Shown: positions 34,610 to 47,169 of the stretch, piece after piece | How positions within the stretch are numbered: the first letter of the stretch is position 1 | Layout: every line of letters begins with the position of its first letter | NCBI GenBank assembly: GCA_017311315.1 | Contig: CM029663.1 | Location: forward strand, 34,886,622-34,950,621 | DNA: 64,000 nt | Source: Dendrocalamus latiflorus | Taxonomy: Eukaryota; Streptophyta; Magnoliopsida; Poales; Poaceae | Reading direction: 5' to 3' | The notes under the pieces: model-generated | Seen by the model: the letters and a program-made list of their open reading frames with translations, nothing else | Told to the model about the DNA's origin: nothing | Database searches by the model: none | Made by a program: the position numbers and the translations under genes

Positions 34610-37600
34610 TGTCGGGACCCGAAGCAACAACTCCGAAACCCTCTGTGTAAATCGCACTAGTCCAGGATCAACTAGTGCACACAGTGATAACAGGGATATA
34701 TACCAAGCACAATGACAAACTTTATTTAACTAAAAATGGGCCTGATGGCCAAAGTTTACATCAACAGCACATAAGCCAAAATTAAATACAAGCAGTGGAA
34801 GAAATAAACCAAAGCGGAAGAAGCCCACTGAGCCTACCCACAGGCAAACGACAGTAAGATACGGCCTATACGTTCGGATCCTCACCGAAGTCGAAGCTGT
34901 CCTCTGAAAAATAATGAATTGAGCAACGTGAGCATATAAAGTACTCCACAAGTTACAGCAGGAGGTTTAACAGAGTTAATGCATGCATATGGATTGACAA
35001 AGGAAGGCATAATAAGGTTAGTTGAGCATAAAGAGAAATTGAAGTAAATACTGTAAGTAGATTCAAAAGCTGAATTTAATACAATAGATAGAAACAAGAT
35101 TTTAACAAAATAATATTGTTAGTGCAGGCTCCGACCAAACACCAACCTATCCACGGGCATCCCACCCGGACCATCTTTCCCAAAAAGATCTCATATGGAT
35201 TCCATCCATCCATAAGCAGTTTGTAAAACCATTTTGAAAAACAAAGTCTAATCTGTGAAAAACTTTACTCAGCTTGCCCATGACCGTGGGCACGGCTATC
35301 CAGGATAGATTATACACTCTGCAGAGGTTGTACAGCTTTACCCACAAGACATGATCATCCCTTTTTGCCACCTGATTAACACACTTCCTTAGGTATGCGG
35401 CCAGGAGATCATGACAAGACCTTTACAATGATCCGTTGTCAACATAATCACGCCGCCACTAAGGTTTCACCACAACATGAATCCACATGTTGGAGCCCCC
35501 TCTTGTGCCATGTGAGACTTCTCACGGCCTACGCCGTGCTTACATTTAGCCTATAGCGAGATTAAGTTGGAACTTTACAAATTATTCGGCCAGGTCTGTC
35601 CCATACCAGACTTGTGGTAGTACGATAGGGCTTTGCAATAGTAGCTCACAGACTGGTCCTTAACTAACTTAGGCACCACCCGCATACCCCTTGTGCTTGG
35701 CAATCAACATTGTGTCACCGAACAACAATGCATGCCAGCAAGCACCCACCACTCTATCCATTTGCCTAAGTCTAAACCAAGTTTTTATATATTTTTGGAA
35801 ACATTTCATAATCATTCTTGACTCACCAAAGTCAAGAATACATTCAAAAACTTTATCATTTTATGTGAAACAATTCTTCCCACCCGAATTATTCTAAGCA
35901 TGGCTAGGCAATTCCATAAAATTCCCAGTTAATACTAATGTACTAACTAGGTTTTCATCTAGGGTGACAAGGCATAGAAAGTTTAATGTCAAATTTGGCC
36001 ACAAACAAAGGAATTGGGTATAACTAGAATCCAAATCGAATTTAAACTATATTTCAATACAAGTACGCATGCATAATAATAATTTTAAAAACAACATAAA
36101 TAATTTGAATCACTGGGAGCAACATGATCAAAGGTGTAACTTGCCTTGCTCGAAGACTTGATGCTGCGAATCGTCAAAATCGAACTCTCCGGAATAGTCG
36201 TAGTCTACACACGAAGAACCAAACAAAATAAATTCAAATAAAATCTAAATAAAATCCAAAAATTATAAAATATACATTGGGAGATAGATTATGATTTTAG
36301 ATGAATTTAGGAGAAAGAATCAATGGATTCGGAGTTTGTATGAGGGAGAACGAATATCTGGAAGTTTTGGACATCACAAGAAATGATAACAACGTCCGAG
36401 AATTACTTTTTGAATTGTACTATATCGGTAGGCTGTGAGGTGGTTGGCGAACGGGCAAAATGGAATCTTGGCGATGAGGCAAAGGTAATGACATGGGTAC
36501 GGCAGCGAGGAACGGCGGCAATCACCGCCGGTGAGGGAAAACGACAGTGACAAAATGGTAGCGACAACGACAGGTTGGAGAGAGATAGTACCGGATATGA
36601 AATGTCGAGATGTAAGGAGAGCATGGGGTAGAACACAGTATGGTGAGGCTAGGAAAATTATTGGCTAAGCTGAAAATTCAATGGAGACGTTACAATCGAC
36701 GTTTGAACGACGATGGTAGAGACAAAAGGAAAAACTTGATATCTTGGTGCTCGGTGAAGCGAATTTAAAACCATTTGGAAGGTAGATTCCTGGGATGGTT
36801 TGGCACGATATGACGTGAACGGATTGGGGAAAACACCAACGGATAGAAGGGGACACGAGATGCCATTGGTGGCGATGGCGAGGTGTCGAAGGCGAAAATT
36901 TGTGGAGGCTTTTTGGGGAAAAAAAGGGAGCATGGCGTAGAACGCAGTGAGGCAAGTCTAAGAAAAATTACGGCATGGGCTAAAGCTTACCGGAGGCGAT
37001 GAATCGACGTCGGGAGTAAAAAACGACCATTTTCGCGGAAAGCTCAATTCCTGACAATTGGCTCCACGAAAAATTAAATAAAATGGTAGAAAAATTTCTT
37101 AGAGGCTAGGACACAATATGACGTGAACAAAAATCAAAGCGCTTACCAAAAAGTGGTGTATGCGCAAAGGCACGATTTTAGTGTCTGGCTCGACAAGGTT
37201 GACGAAGACTCGGGGAATCTTTTGGTGATGGAGATGGAAGCACGACGCAGTACGTCGAGGCAAACTCAACGGTGCAAACGGCTCGGCCAAAGGACATCGG
37301 ATGGTAGCGGAACACGGCGGAGAAGATTTTTTGCGATCGTTGGGTTGACATCGGCGTTCCGGCCAAACGGAGAGGAGTTAGCAGGTGAGGTTTGTGGCGA
37401 AACGAAGAGGAGAATGCGGGGAACACAATGCTCACCTCGGTTATGGTGGAACATGCATGGTCGTCTCGCAGCGAGGAAAGAAGTGACGGCGCGGTTTGGC
37501 CACGGTGGTCCGGCGAAGCTCCGGTGAAGGCGAGGGAAGCACCGCATAGAACGCGCAAAGACAAAGCCGGTGATGTGGTCAAAAGTGGCGAAACTCCACT

Positions 37601-39658
37601 GTAGGAGACGCAAACGGCCGATGAACGCCGTTCGGTTGACAAAAGAAAAATGGCGATTGCGGAGAGAAGGAAGGGAGAGAGGACATGAAACTTTTAGGGA
37701 TGACTAAGGGTGAGGGGCACCTAGTGCTCCCTTTTATAGGGGCCGAGGTGGACGGGAGAGGGAGATCAACCGACGATTGGGAATGGAGGAGTCCTGAGGA
37801 GAGGAAGTGAATGCACTTGATTGCACGAAAAATCGTGAAGAAAACGAAGGATTGAAGAGCTTCCAATGTCATTCATGGCGGTGGCCATTGCTCTGCACGT
37901 AACGTTTCGCTTGGAAGAAGAAGGCAGGAGAGAGAAAACAGGAATAAAAAATAATATATTTTTTCCAAAAATAAAAAAGTAAAATAAATTAAAAATCAAG
38001 AAAATTTCAAAAAAATCCTTGGAAAACAAAAAGATTAAATAAAATAATTTCGAATACTTTGAAGTATATTTTAACCATTTAAAATATTTTTACTTTCTAA
38101 GGTTTAATTTAATCCAAATAAATTTAGAAAAATCAAAAATTTGAAAAGAGGATAGAAATGGATAGATTGGAATTTTAAATGAATTTATAAATTTAAATGG
38201 GCTCAATCGGAATTAAAATGAAGAAAAAGATCTTTTGGAAGTTTGAAAGGAGAGAAAAAGAATAAACTGATTTTCTGGAATTTTTTTTGAACTGAAAAAC
38301 CAGATTATGATGTCATCAAGGGAAATGATTTTCAGAGGAATATTTTTTTTGTGGAAAAAGGAATTTATGATGATAGGGTGACATCAGCAAAGATTTTGAT
38401 TTTCTGGTCAAATTATTTTTAATAGAAAAAGGGTTTTATTCACTAATAGGTGGGATCGGATTTTGTGGACTAGGTCTATGGACCAAAGAAAAAGCTGAGG
38501 TGGCACACTTGGCTGGCGTGACACTTGATGCTGAGGTGGCGCACGGGGACTAAGGGCATCAGCGGATGCGGCGCTGCTGGGTTGGCAAGGGGAGCACGAG
38601 AGGGAGGAGGACACAGGGAGTTCAGTGCACCTTGGCGCGATGCTCGAGAATGCTTGGTACTGGCCGGTGACGAGGATGCAGGGGCGGCGGAGTGAGGGCG
38701 TTGGTGGTGGGGCTCTTCGGTGGAGGGCGAGGAATGCGCGCACGGGCCTGGCAAAAGGTTGCGGCGACGAACGGCTGTCGGTTACACCGAAGTTAAGGTT
38801 GGCGCAAAGGCGAGTAAAGAGGAAGGTAAGCGGGCTTTAAGGTGGGGAAATGGTGGAGGTTGAATGCGGGAGTGATTAGGCTTTCTATTGTAGCAAATGC
38901 TTGGGCTAATGAGAAGAAAATGCCAAATTTAAGAGCTCGGGCGGGGCATCAATGGCGGCGGTGGAAGGTTGAAGAAGGCAAGGAGAAAGAAGAAGCTGGC
39001 AGGCGGGGTTGGGCTGTCGGCGAGAGAGAAAAGAGAGGAGAAAGAGCGGACGGTCGAATGAATGCCACGAGGCGAGAAAGAAATCAGTGCCACTGGATTG
39101 AAATAAAGGGGTAAATGAAGGCGGGTGGCTGAGATTAAACCGGGCGAGGATGGATTGAATCAGGGAGCGACACGTGTTGGCCGAGGAGAGAGGTTGAGGA
39201 TTAAATTTGATTTAAATTTCCAGGAACATTAGGAAGGCTTAAAAATACTTAGAAAATAGGAAATAAAGTCTATGAATTCTAGAAAAATTCACAGAAAATC
39301 CTGGAGACATTTTAGACTTAGGAAAAATATTTGCAACTTAAAGTTGGTCTTTTAATTTTTACAAAAATACTTTTTAGCTTTGAAATTGATTTTTAAAATT
39401 AAGCAAAGCACAGAAAAACCAAATAAAAGCCAATTGCTCTAAAATAATTAATTTGAACTAGGATTTTATAGAAATTCGAAATACCCTTTATTTAATAATA
39501 TTTTGAAGTTTACGATTAAATTACTTTTAAGAAGATTTTTTTAAAAGCTGAAAACAGGCAAAATAAAATCTCAGAAATTCAAGCAACCAAAGAACACTTG
39601 ATTTTATTTTTTAAATTTTTTTACTGAAAATTTTGAAATAAACGGCTGGGCTGTTACA
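34610..39658 (-). mobile_element. Solo gypsy-type LTR, 5049 bp
   Basis: On the minus strand it starts TGTAACAGCCCAGCC at 39658 and ends GGGTCCCGACA at 34610. TGCGG is duplicated at 34605-34609 and 39659-39663. No PBS, gag or pol is seen, and no second LTR. This is the usual terminal style of Del/Tekay-like grass LTRs. 35940-38020 matches 1-2150; 34900-35900 is related to parts of 46000-47900. Open frames such as 37178-37642 are not genes. An unrecognised nested insertion could account for part of the unusual length. Confidence 0.85.
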
Positions 39659-39730
39659 TGCGGTTGGTTGGGTGTGCGCGTGGAGCAGGCGCGACAGGTC
39701 GAGGGTAGGCGCTGCTGACATGCCTATAGT

Positions 39731-40750
39731 AAGATATGGCTCTCGCTCCCCCACCCTGTCTTTGCCTTTGCGTGAGCATATGATGTTTGTGATTCAGTCG
39801 AGTAACCCGGGTTAGCTCTCAATAGGCTCGTTCTGGAGTTGTTAATTTCACTAGCTCCCACGATTGTTCTGCATTTGCTTCCAATTTGGATTGAAACGAT
39901 ACAAAAGCTAACGTGAAATTAATTCATTAACCCATGGTGGGGGTATGATTTGATTTAGTGCATGGGGCATGGCATGGGTGTAAGCGTTTGATGCAACATG
40001 CAGCAGACAAGTGGTTGGTGCCTGGGCAGAGGGAGTAAGTAGAATGCGGAGACTCATGAAGTTTGATCCCAGCAAGCTAACATTACTTAGTGCTAAAAGT
40101 GTTTGATGAAATATTTATTGGTATATCTTATGAGTTGTGTTTCATGTTCATGGATTTGGTAGGGTACTAGGGTGCCTATTGATGGATTTCTAATTTGGAT
40201 TGTGTATTTTAGTTGAGCGTTATCACTATTACAGTGAGATATGGTTCTCACTCCCCTGCCCTATCTTTACCTTTGCGTGGGCATGTGATGTTTGTGATTT
40301 AGTCGGGTAACTCGGGTTAGCTCTCAATAGGCTCGTTTTGAAAAATTAGGAGTTGTTAATTTCACTAGCTCCCACGATTGTTGTGCATTTGCTTCCAATT
40401 TGGATTGAAATGATACAAAAGCTAATGTGACATTAATTCATTAACCCATGGTGGGGGTATGATTTGATTTAGTGCATGGGGCATGGCATGGGTGTAAGCG
40501 TTTGATGAAACACGCAGCAGACAAGCGGTTGGTGCCCGGGCAGAGGGAGCAAGTAGAATGCGGAGACTCATGAAGGTTGATCCTAGCAAGCTAACATTAC
40601 TTAATACTGAAAACGTTTGATGAAATATTTATTGGTATTTCTTCTGAGTTGTGTTTTATGTTCATGGATTCGGTAGGGTATTAGGGTGCCTATTGATGGA
40701 TTTCTAATTTGGATTGTGTGTTTTAGTTGAGCATTATCACTATTACTAGG
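39731..40750 (+). repeat. Direct duplication of about 510 bp, 2 copies
   Basis: agatatgg...ctc begins copy 1 at 39731 and copy 2 at 40236. The segment cccatggtgggggtatgatt is at 39931 and 40445. The offset grows from 505 to 514 bp because copy 2 has a short insertion near 40340. The copies are highly similar. No gene is recognised in either copy. Confidence 0.92.
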
Positions 40751-40800
40751 TTAGTGGATGTTAGATTATTATATTTGTACGTAATTAGGTATTTTTTTAT

Positions 40801-40978
40801 AAAGCCCCAGCCAAACAAGAGCCTGGCCACCTGCCTTGGGATAAGAAGCTTGCCATCAAGGAGGTGAACATAACAGAGATGGAGATGCAATTTCCCATCT
40901 TGCCTTTATTTTGCTTCTACGACAACACTTCAGCTCTTGAACACCACCATGGGTGGACACTTGTCCATGGCTAGGGAG
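40801..40978 (+). other. Exon-like open stretch of unknown origin, interrupted
   Basis: A plus-strand frame is open for 57 codons from 40801 to a TAG at 40972-40974. If the hAT element and the solo LTR to its right are ignored, the same frame continues past that stop through 41791-41848 and 43674 onward for about 45 more codons, to a TAA near 43753. The product is mixed in composition and not repetitive. I do not recognise it. It may be a gene fragment. Confidence 0.3.
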
Positions 40979-41782
40979 CATTGTTTTAAATACCACGCTA
41001 TAGCACCGCTATAGAAGTCAAGGTACCCAAGCGCTATATATCAATTGTTGTTGCGGTTTAGTGCAATATCGTTGATATATCATATTGATACACATGTTGT
41101 TCGCTACAAGCTATATCAGTGGTACTGTCCAAGAACGTTTTAACTACATTTGATATAGGGATGAATCTCTTGATTTGTTAAGTTTCACTAATACTAGCAT
41201 TTCCATTGAATGGACTTCCATATTCTCACTTAATCTAATTAATTAACCTTCTATATTCCTACAATCCTTGGTTTTCTTAGTTAATAACATTCCATCTCTT
41301 CCTCTACCCATTGAAAAATTTTCTCATTAGAATAGGAGGGAAGGGTCTATGCACACTTAAGACCTCAAACAAGGTAAGCCTAATTCTTGATATATTTTCT
41401 TCTATGATTTACCAAACAAGGCAAGCATGTGTTATCAAAGGATAATGAGAAACTAAGCAGGAAGCACAAATTCTTCATGTGGATAAAAAAACAAGGAACA
41501 AAGTTAATGTTGATTTTCCATTTTTTTCATTGTAGGATGAAGATTAATCAACAAAATACTGCATGACTTCATAATTTTGATGTTATGTCAGATATAAACC
41601 TATCAAATTTTATATTTTGGACATTTTATGGAAATTATGGTTGGGACTTATAGCTCAAGTATCTTTATATTTTAAGTGTTTTATAGCTCTGCATGTAGCA
41701 CCCGCTATATCTCTGATATACGCTATCCACTATAAAAAATAGTTCACAACTATGCTTCAGCTACCCACTATTTAAAACATTG
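40979..41782. mobile_element. Non-autonomous hAT element (804 bp)
   Basis: The terminal inverted repeats are CATTGTTTTAAATA and, read inward from the right, CAATGTTTTAAATA. The 8-bp target duplication CTAGGGAG is at 40971-40978 and 41783-41790. Subterminal gctatag/ctatagc words recur at both ends. There is no transposase frame. Confidence 0.92.
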
Positions 41783-41848
41783 CTAGGGAGGGACAATAGA
41801 CGTGATGTGTGCAAGCAGTCTGAAGGACGCTTGTGGCAGTCGAGAGCT

Positions 41849-43668
41849 TGAGAGACCATGTGGAGGTATCCCCATGTTGGTGATGAGTAATTGACAGTTG
41901 TGTTAGTGAGTTTGAGTTTATTTTGGGTTTTCTAGGTTTGAGTACCTTTCATTTGTACTATTGTTGATATACTGTTTCGTGTGGTGCTATGTGACGGTTT
42001 GCTTGTCTGTGTGACTACAGTACTTCGGAGCTAGGTCATGGTGAGGCGAGGTGGATCGAGACTAGGCACAGGAGGTGTTGAGGTCCAGACGGTCGGTGAT
42101 ACCAAAGATGATCGAGACTGGTGAGGTGGTTGCGAGTCGGGAGATGAGGAATCGGAGCTGGAGCTACCGATGATGGACACGATGGGCAACGACGAGCGAA
42201 CCGGGACTAGGCTCAGGGAGGAGCCGGAGGTCCAGACGATTGGGTGTCGGTTGCGGTCGTGCGCGACGGAACATACCAGGACTAGACTCAGGGAGGAGTC
42301 GAGGTCCAGACGGACAGGGTACCGGACGCGGGAAGCTTCCAGGAAGCTGCTTGAGGGCAATTTGGTAAATTGACTCAAGAAAATGAGTGGAGTGGGTGGA
42401 TTTCCCTCCAAAATCTGGTTGTTGACTTTCTTGCCTCATTTGGTGTGTGAGGTGGGGGAGTGGTTGTTGTATGCCACTTCTTGAATTTCCTCTTGTGTGT
42501 GTGAGCTCCTCTATTTAGCCAAGGTGGTGAGGAGGAGGCAGCATTTTAAGCTAGTGTGCAGCAGTTTGGGAGTTGGTTGTGTGCCCTGGATGTTGAGTTG
42601 AAACTAGGGTTTCACCTCCCGTGTGTGTGTGTTCTTCACAAGAGTGAAGCCTGTAGTGTGTTCCCCTCTTTATCAACTGCGTATGGGGACGTAGTGAGTA
42701 TTCATCTCTTTGCAAATGAATCCATTTGAGTTATCTCCTGTTTTGGTATTGTTTCTGTTTTCAGCTCCTCTCGGTTGATTCTTTTGAGTTTGAGTAAATC
42801 TTGTTTGGAGAGATGGTTTTTGGGTTGCTCTGTGATGGCAATATGCCTCAAGACCATTTGGTCAAATAGATTTCCAAGAGCCTAATGGAAGAATCAAAAA
42901 TCACTCTTTTCAGCTCATACCCAATTTCCTCTGTTTGTGCAAAATTAAGGTTTCATGTCAGGGGATGATGGATTCTCCTCGTTCCCTTCAAAAGATGGCT
43001 TGAGGTTTGGGGTTAGAAGTCCTGAGATCATTGCTAAGTTGAATGCAAAAGCTCATGAGCAAAAGATTCAAGATTTGTGAGCAATTTGGAAATCTGTCCA
43101 TACTCAACTCACTTTTCAGATTTTTGCTCAAATCTTGAATTCTTGCTCTCTTCATGAGTTCTTATGATTTCTTAGGTCCTGCAGCTATTTAATTTAAGTT
43201 TCTACTCTGTTGGCCTGAAAGGTTCAGAAAAATTTCTCAATTCCATTTGATTTTAGCAAAGTTCAGCTTCTGCTGTTCAGTTTCAGCCTGCTGATCCCGA
43301 AGGCTGGTCTGACCGGTTTATCCATGGTGGTTAGAACGCTCGGACAAGGGCGGTCAGACCGGTGTTCACCGAGCAGTCAGATCGAAGTATATGGGGCGGT
43401 CAGACCGGCTTTAAGCCGGCGGTCTGACCGGCCCAGTGATTGCGGTCTGACTGGCCCCCTATTGCTTGCGCTGTTCTTTCGGTTTGTCTTTCATCTTGCT
43501 TTCTTTTCTTGTGTGTTCTAGAGTTCCAGAGAGCATGAAAATACCTCTTCATAGTTTTTCGTAGCTATCGGAGAGGAGACTCTTTTGTGTGGATACTTTT
43601 GAGGGGGGAAATTTAAAAATGGCACCATTCACCCCCCCCCCCTTTCTGTTGCCATATCCGATCCTACA
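41849..43668 (+). mobile_element. Solo copia LTR (1820 bp), plus orientation
   Basis: It starts TGAGAGACCATGTGG and ends CCGATCCTACA. GAGCT is duplicated at 41844-41848 and 43669-43673. There is no internal region. It is the same family as 28402-30392 in the opposite direction. The GGTCAGACCGG cluster lies at 43305-43460. Confidence 0.94.
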
Positions 43669-43673
43669 GAGCT

Positions 43674-44598
43674 ACACAAGAAATTAAAAGGTCTTGAACA
43701 CAAGCCGGTGAAAGAAAAACGATGTCCATGTCTCAAAGATCAATGCTTGCCATAAGGCTTTCAACAACTGATTTTTTTTAGCGATATAGGGATGAATGCT
43801 CTGCATGTCTCATTGCCACCACCAGTAAACATGATAATACACTGACTGCCTATATTTTCATAAATGTACTATATCTGTTCATGACTCATATCTTCTAATT
43901 AGCACAACAGTAGACACAACCTTTTGCCTGTCTGCTAATTGGTTAAGTATGTCTTTCACAAATTTGCATAACCTTTTTAAATATGCCTTTTATTTGTAGC
44001 AACACACGTGCATTCAGCTAGTTATTACATAGATATGAGTTCCATTTGGTACAACATCATGTAGATAGGTTCAACTTGCTATAGAGTACAAGAACAACTC
44101 ATAAATAAAAAGGAAATTTTAGTTGAATTCTCTACAAACATTGGAAGAGGAAAGGAATGGAAATTGGCCACTTGGCGTACAACTGCATGCCTTCACCCAT
44201 AAGCACAACCAACACCTTCAATATATTTTGAATACAAATGTACGTGTTCCTGTGAGTTTATGATGTTAGTTTAATACCTATATGGCGGTGGAGTGCTGGG
44301 AAGGTTGATGGTAGGAACTATTTTCGCCTACAATCGTGATCCCTTGGTATTGAAGAGCCATTTGCTTTGTATTCTTTCCAACTGATCATAGAATATTGTT
44401 TAATTTATTATTGGTAGTACGGTATGTACTAAGGGCAAGTGTAATGAATTACCCTATAACCTTGACGCAGGGAGGTATCACGGTGTCCCATTTTATCCTG
44501 TAACTCTGGCCAGTATATATAGACATATAGTGTGCTTGAGGGGCCATACCAGTAGGGTCATTATAAGTCCAGCTATGATGAGGAACATCATAACCCTG
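43674..44598. other. Intergenic sequence, no recognised gene
   Basis: The first 80 bp continue the open frame noted at 40801-40978. The rest is AT-rich. TATATATAG at about 44515 is TATA-like but nothing recognisable follows. Confidence 0.4.
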
Positions 44599-44855
44599 AT
44601 CAATTCGGCTTCTGGCTTATTTTTCACTATTCATAAATTTCGTCTTTTTCTGAACTTTTGGCTTTTTGTTGAGCTTTTTTGCCGGTTCTTTTTTTCCGTA
44701 TTTGTTTGTATTATACGTAATGGGCTAACATATTTTTTATATTTTTAAATTTAATTATGCTAAATAAGGCTCTGTCAGCTACAATACTTTTTTCAGTCAG
44801 CTACAGTGTTTTCAGCCATAAGCCATGAGCTTTTAAGCCGAACCGATCACCAAAG
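44599..44855. mobile_element. MITE-like element with GATCxxTTCGGCTT ends
   Basis: The left end is gatcaattcggcttctggctt and the right end, read inward, is gatcggttcggcttaaaagct. The interior is T-rich and ends in agccataagccatgag. Small size and inverted ends fit a MITE. The exact boundary and target duplication are not certain, and GATC may itself be the duplication. Confidence 0.5.
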
Positions 44856-45599
44856 ATCCCTGAAAAATGTTATACGATCCTTGAGACGAAGAAGCATCCG
44901 CAGGAGAACCTCTTGTTTTATTATGACATCTTTACTTCCTTGTTGGCTTGATCTGACTCTCGTTGGGTCATGGGCCCCATGGTCGGCATCCTGTGTTGCA
45001 TGAGTGATGTTTTCTCACCATCGTCATTAGTAGGTGAACAACTATCCCCACTTTTAACATATAAGACATTATCTGATGGAGACTCGGTTTCATCATCACT
45101 ACACTATGCCGAGCATTTTCCTAACTTCACTATGCCGCGTTCTAGCCCACGTTCTCCATTGGAATGCCATCGCCCACGCGAGCCCGCACTTAGTCGCACC
45201 CTGAGCACCACTGCCATCATCATGCCACATCTTAGACTGCGTCGTCACCTCCCATACCTTCCTCGGGTACCAGCAACCTATTTTGCTACTTGGTCGAGCC
45301 TCCTACCCCTCACCTCGCTAGCGCCTTGCCCATGTCTGTGCGCCTGTCGCTGCCAATTCTACTCTCTATCTTTCCCTAGAAATAGCCCTCTGATCAGTGC
45401 TTCAATTATTTTGTTTTGAGCATATGGCACAAGTGCACTTTGACTCAGTTAGGTGAGTAAAGATAGTTATCCATTGCTTTTAGGTCTATGGTTGAATTCT
45501 CATAGATCACATGCATTGTGTATTCTCCTATTAATTTTTCCTTGAGACAATGACAAGCGGGACCCACCCATCATACTCTCAATCCCCAAATCCAACAAA
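44856..45599. other. Unassigned sequence, no recognised gene
   Basis: An open frame at 44970-45419 (149 codons, plus) has no start context or family resemblance. cactacactatgccgag at about 45096 resembles a CACTA end, but no partner end was found. Confidence 0.35.
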
Positions 45600-47110
45600 A
45601 ATAAGATACCAGGGAATATACCTCATTTGTGAATTTTCTGGAATTTCCATTTCATTCAATCTTCCAATCGCTCGTTCTCCGTCGTCTAAACTCCAAATCT
45701 AGTGATTCAAGTTTCTAAATTCATCTAAAATCCTAATCTTCCTTTTAGTTTATATTATATATATTTTTTATTTTATTCTTATTTATTTATTTATTTATTG
45801 AGCTTTCTTGTTTTGCGCGTAGCACTCGACGTCGTCGAAAAAAGTTTCCAACCAACGAGAAAAGACCCTAGCCATAGAAGGCAAGTCTTCCTTGAACATA
45901 TTAATCTAAGTTTTTTGAAATCTATATGCATTGCTATTTCACATGAAATGATACTTGTCTTAAGATCATTAGTTATACCGACATTGTTACACCCTTATTT
46001 AATGTTTTAATCCCTATACCTTTGTCACCTTAGGATTTTGTTGCCTTAGTATTGAGATTATTATACTATTTGTTAACTTTAGAATAGTAGTAACTTCTTA
46101 AACAAGCTATTCGGTCGCTATAACCCTATGGGTGGGAATAATGTTATCAAATCTCTAAATAATTATTTTTATCATGTGTTAGGCAATAGGTGCTGCCATT
46201 GGTTTGTAAAATAAAATAAAATGGTGAAAAATTGGTTTTAGACTTGGGCAGATGGTAAAATTGGATCAATGCGGATTTAGCACGAGAACTTGTATAGTGA
46301 AAGTACCACCCTAGCCAATTAAGGACTGATGCTTGTGATTGTCCAAACTGAGCACTACCGTACAATCACAAGTCTAAATGGGGAAGACCAGGCTAACTAA
46401 TATGTGATATTTCAACTTTAATTCTATCATTGAGATGACAGTGGATGTCAGTTAGACATTTTCACTAGGCACAAGAAAGGGCTTCTGACTTGGGGGGATT
46501 TACCCTATTCAGCGGTGAAACCTTACCAAGCGGAATTAAGTTGAGGTTGAACATTGTAAAGGTCTTGTGATAATTACTTTGTCGTACGCCCAAGGAAGCG
46601 TGTAGTTGTCGACAGCATAAGTTGATTATCTCTTGTTGGTAAATTTATACCACCTCTGCAAAGTGCAAAACTATTCGAATAGCCGTTCCCACAGGTACAT
46701 AGTAGATTTATGGTTTTATTTTTAAATAATTTTTGGAAAGTCTGGGAAAGGTTAGAGCTCTCATGTGTGCTCTGGTAGCTAGCGCCAATCAGGTAGAGCC
46801 TTATTACTAGTGTTGGCAGTTAGAAACTTCACTAGAAAATTTATATTAGTTTCATTTACTGTAAATTACTTTGTTGAATTGATGCTTTTGAAAATATATA
46901 ATGGTAACTGAACTAAAAATATTGCTTTGTGCAAAAGAACCATATATCCTTCCTTTGTTAAGCTTTACATATAATTGTATTTTTCCCAAGACTTGCAGAG
47001 TACTCCATGTACTCACCCTTGCAATTCACAAAATTACCTCAGAGAAATATGAAGGCGCAGGAGGAGACTACAACTACGTCACATGTGGCTTCAATGATTG
47101 ATCCCAGAGG
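45600..47110 (+). repeat. Gypsy-type LTR fragment E, plus orientation
   Basis: It carries landmarks of the solo LTR at 34610-39658 in reverse complement: the 'aaattcatctaaaatc' segment at about 45718, the 'ctctgcaaagtgcaaaact' segment at about 46653 and the 'gagtactccatgtactcacc' segment at about 46998. Both ends are missing. Short open frames (46147-46365 on minus and others) are not genes. Confidence 0.65.
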
Positions 47111-47169
47111 TTTAGGTTGCAACACTTCAGTCTAACCATTCACGTAAAGAACCACCAGTGAACTAACCA

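Noticed and set aside
45096..45115. cactacactatgccgag as the end of a third CACTA element
   Set aside because: No partner terminus, subterminal repeats or 3-bp duplication could be found.
44970..45419. 149-codon plus-strand frame as a gene
   Set aside because: No family resemblance, no splice or UTR context, and the flanks are repeats.
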